Assembly (NCBI GenBank): GCA_002707155.1
Contig: PAME01000025.1
Span: forward strand, 62,001 to 126,000
Source of the DNA: Crocinitomicaceae bacterium
Lineage (GTDB): Bacteria; Bacteroidota; Bacteroidia; Flavobacteriales_G; Salibacteraceae
DNA: 64,000 bases
Reading direction: 5' to 3'
The position numbers were made by a program, and so were the translations under genes. This document shows, one piece after another, positions 63,501 through 64,000 of this stretch (its first letter is position 1; each line of letters starts with the position of its first letter). A model generated the notes under the pieces. It was not told where the DNA came from. It saw nothing but the letters and a program-made list of their open reading frames with translations, and did not search any database.

Positions 63501-63999
63501 CATGCTCATCTTCAAGGATGGTTTCACGATCCACAATTACCTCGTTTCGTTCGATAGATACAACTTCACCAGTATCTTCATCAACAAAATCTTCAAACCA
63601 AGTTTTGAGCACTCGAGCGGCAAGCTTGCGGCCCTTTACTTTTTTTAGTTGGGTTTTATTTACCTTAACTTCATCAGCTAAATCAAATATTTCAAGGATA
63701 TCCTTATCACTTTCATAACCAATTGCTCTTAACAATGTAGTTACAGGTAACTTCTTTTTTCTGTCAATGTATGCATACATCACAGAGTTGATATCAGTTG
63801 CAAATTCTATCCATGAACCCTTAAATGGAATTACACGAGCAGAATATAGCTTTGTACCGTTTGCATGAAAACTATGTCCAAAAAACACTCCAGGAGAACG
63901 GTGTAATTGCGACACTACGACTCGCTCAGCTCCATTGATAATAAAAGCACCTTTTGGAGACATATAAGGAATAGTTCCTAGATATACGTCCTGAACAAT
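60535..63999 (-). CDS. rpoB: RNA polymerase beta subunit (N-terminus outside window)
   Basis: The frame is open from the window edge; the visible 1150 or so residues include [46 protein letters not shown] (rifampicin region), and the C-terminal [24 protein letters not shown]. The first Met in the window (63963) is internal, since residues before it ([11 protein letters not shown]) also match RpoB. With rpoC it forms the core enzyme. Confidence 0.97.
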   Translation of the reverse strand: MVQDVYLGTIPYMSPKGAFIINGAERVVVSQLHRSPGVFFGHSFHANGTKLYSARVIPFKGSWIEFATDINSVMYAYIDRKKKLPVTTLLRAIGYESDKDILEIFDLADEVKVNKTQLKKVKGRKLAARVLKTWFEDFVDEDTGEVVSIERNEVIVDRETILEDEHVDIIMDSGSKTILLHKEDTNAADYTIIYNTLQKDPSNSEIEAVEHVYRVLRNAEPPDEETARGIIDKLFFSDKRYDLGEVGRYRINKKLGLDIDMDTKILSKQDIIEIIKYLIKLINAKTDVDDIDHLSNRRVRTVGEQLFNQFGVGLARMARTIRERMNVRDNEVFTPIDLINAKTLSSVINSFFGTNQLSQFMDQTNPLSEVTHKRRMSALGPGGLSRERAGFEVRDVHYTHYGRLCTIETPEGPNIGLISSMCVYAKVNKLGFIETPYRSVTDGKVDLNTDVTYLAAEEENGHTIAQANAVITNEGEFQTEKVKARYEGDFPVVTPEEVTLMDVAPNQIASIAASLIPFLEHDDANRALMGSNMQRQAVPLLRAESPIVGTGLEQPVAEDSRVLLAAEAEGTVQYVDGRKITIKYDRSSEDELVSFTDGLVSYNLIKFAKTNQTTSINHKPIVRPGERVHKGQVLVEGYATQDGELALGRNLMVAFMPWKGYNFEDAIVISENVVKDDIYTSVHIEEYSLEVRDTKLGLEELTADIPNVSEEATRNLDENGLVRVGTHVKEGDILIGKITPKGETDPTPEEKLLRAIFGDKAGDVKDASLKVSPSVQGVVVDKKLFSRKIKDRKAKAEEKTQLEEVEGVYNKELEALKSALVDKLFSIVSGKTSQGVLNNYKEEIIPKGTKFTLKLLNTVDYSDISASGWTTDESKNDLIKRLLHNFHVKASEHVGIMKRAKFKISIGDELPPGIVQLAKVFLAKKRKLKVGDKMAGRHGNKGIVAKIVRQEDMPFMEDGTPVDIVLNPLGVPSRMNLGQIYETVLGWAGKRLGVKFATPIFDGATLEQIKEYSDKAGIPEMGRTQLYDGGTGEKFDQPATVGVIYMLKLHHLVDDKMHARSIGPYSLITQQPLGGKAQFGGQRFGEMEVWALEAFGAANILQEILTVKSDDVIGRAKTYEKIVKGENMPTPGIPESFNVLLHEMRGLCLNITLD

Positions 64000-64000
64000 T

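Overview
This window looks like a chromosomal segment of a low-GC marine-type Bacteroidota, most likely a Flavobacteriales relative. Four kinds of evidence support this. Several exported proteins carry type IX secretion (T9SS) C-terminal sorting domains. Several genes are preceded by the Bacteroidota -7 promoter box TAnnTTTG, and Shine-Dalgarno sites are mostly weak or absent. A Ccm-type cytochrome c maturation cluster, bacillithiol deacetylase BshB1, fused alpha/beta 2-oxoacid dehydrogenase E1, DUF349, DUF3467 and NamZ (DUF1343) families are present. RpoB and RpoC have the Bacteroidota layout. I cannot name the species.

Layout. 0-4 kb is the end of a surface polysaccharide cluster (glycosyltransferase, flippase, asparagine synthase). 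4-7 kb is a large T9SS-exported Asp-box protein. 7-15.3 kb holds bshB1, then ccmB-ccmC-ccmD-like-ccmE-ccmF, a DUF2520 protein, a KdsC-like phosphatase, a UbiA prenyltransferase and Maf. 15.3-22.6 kb holds a decayed T9SS fragment, a sodium/solute symporter, a multi-pass TPR protein, and a minus-strand group hpt-adk-obgE-PAP2. 22.7-26.6 kb is a two-component region in which both the sensor and its response regulator appear broken. 26.7-29.3 kb has a DPP-IV-like peptidase and an NTF2-like protein. 29.4-31.9 kb is a LamG/T9SS gene interrupted by an in-frame TAG.

32.0-39.5 kb is the accessory part: a small integrative element of about 7.46 kb inserted in the 3' end of a tRNA-Pro(GGG) gene. It is bounded by a perfect 23-bp direct repeat (32017-32039 and 39476-39498). 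It carries a tyrosine integrase next to the tRNA, an excisionase-like HTH protein, and a serine recombinase with a cluster of inverted binding-site-like motifs in front of it. Between these lies an array of small cargo genes separated by three copies of a structured repeat of about 115-150 bp. Cargo includes a T9SS-exported LamG protein, a lipoprotein, a small membrane protein and a DUF6150 (repeat/knot) protein. No relaxase, transposase, phage structural gene or known defence gene was seen. This repeat-separated cargo array is the best candidate in the window for something undescribed.

39.7-64 kb returns to ordinary chromosome: a lamin-tail/Calx-beta T9SS protein, YihY-family membrane protein, thioesterase, 2-oxoacid dehydrogenase E1, DUF349 protein, MORN-like protein, NamZ, a LolC/E-like permease, cystathionine beta-synthase, a metal-receptor-like protein, a patatin/outer-membrane barrel protein, DUF3467, then rpoC and rpoB (rpoB cut by the window end). 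All functional calls come from reading motifs by eye; no database search was run.
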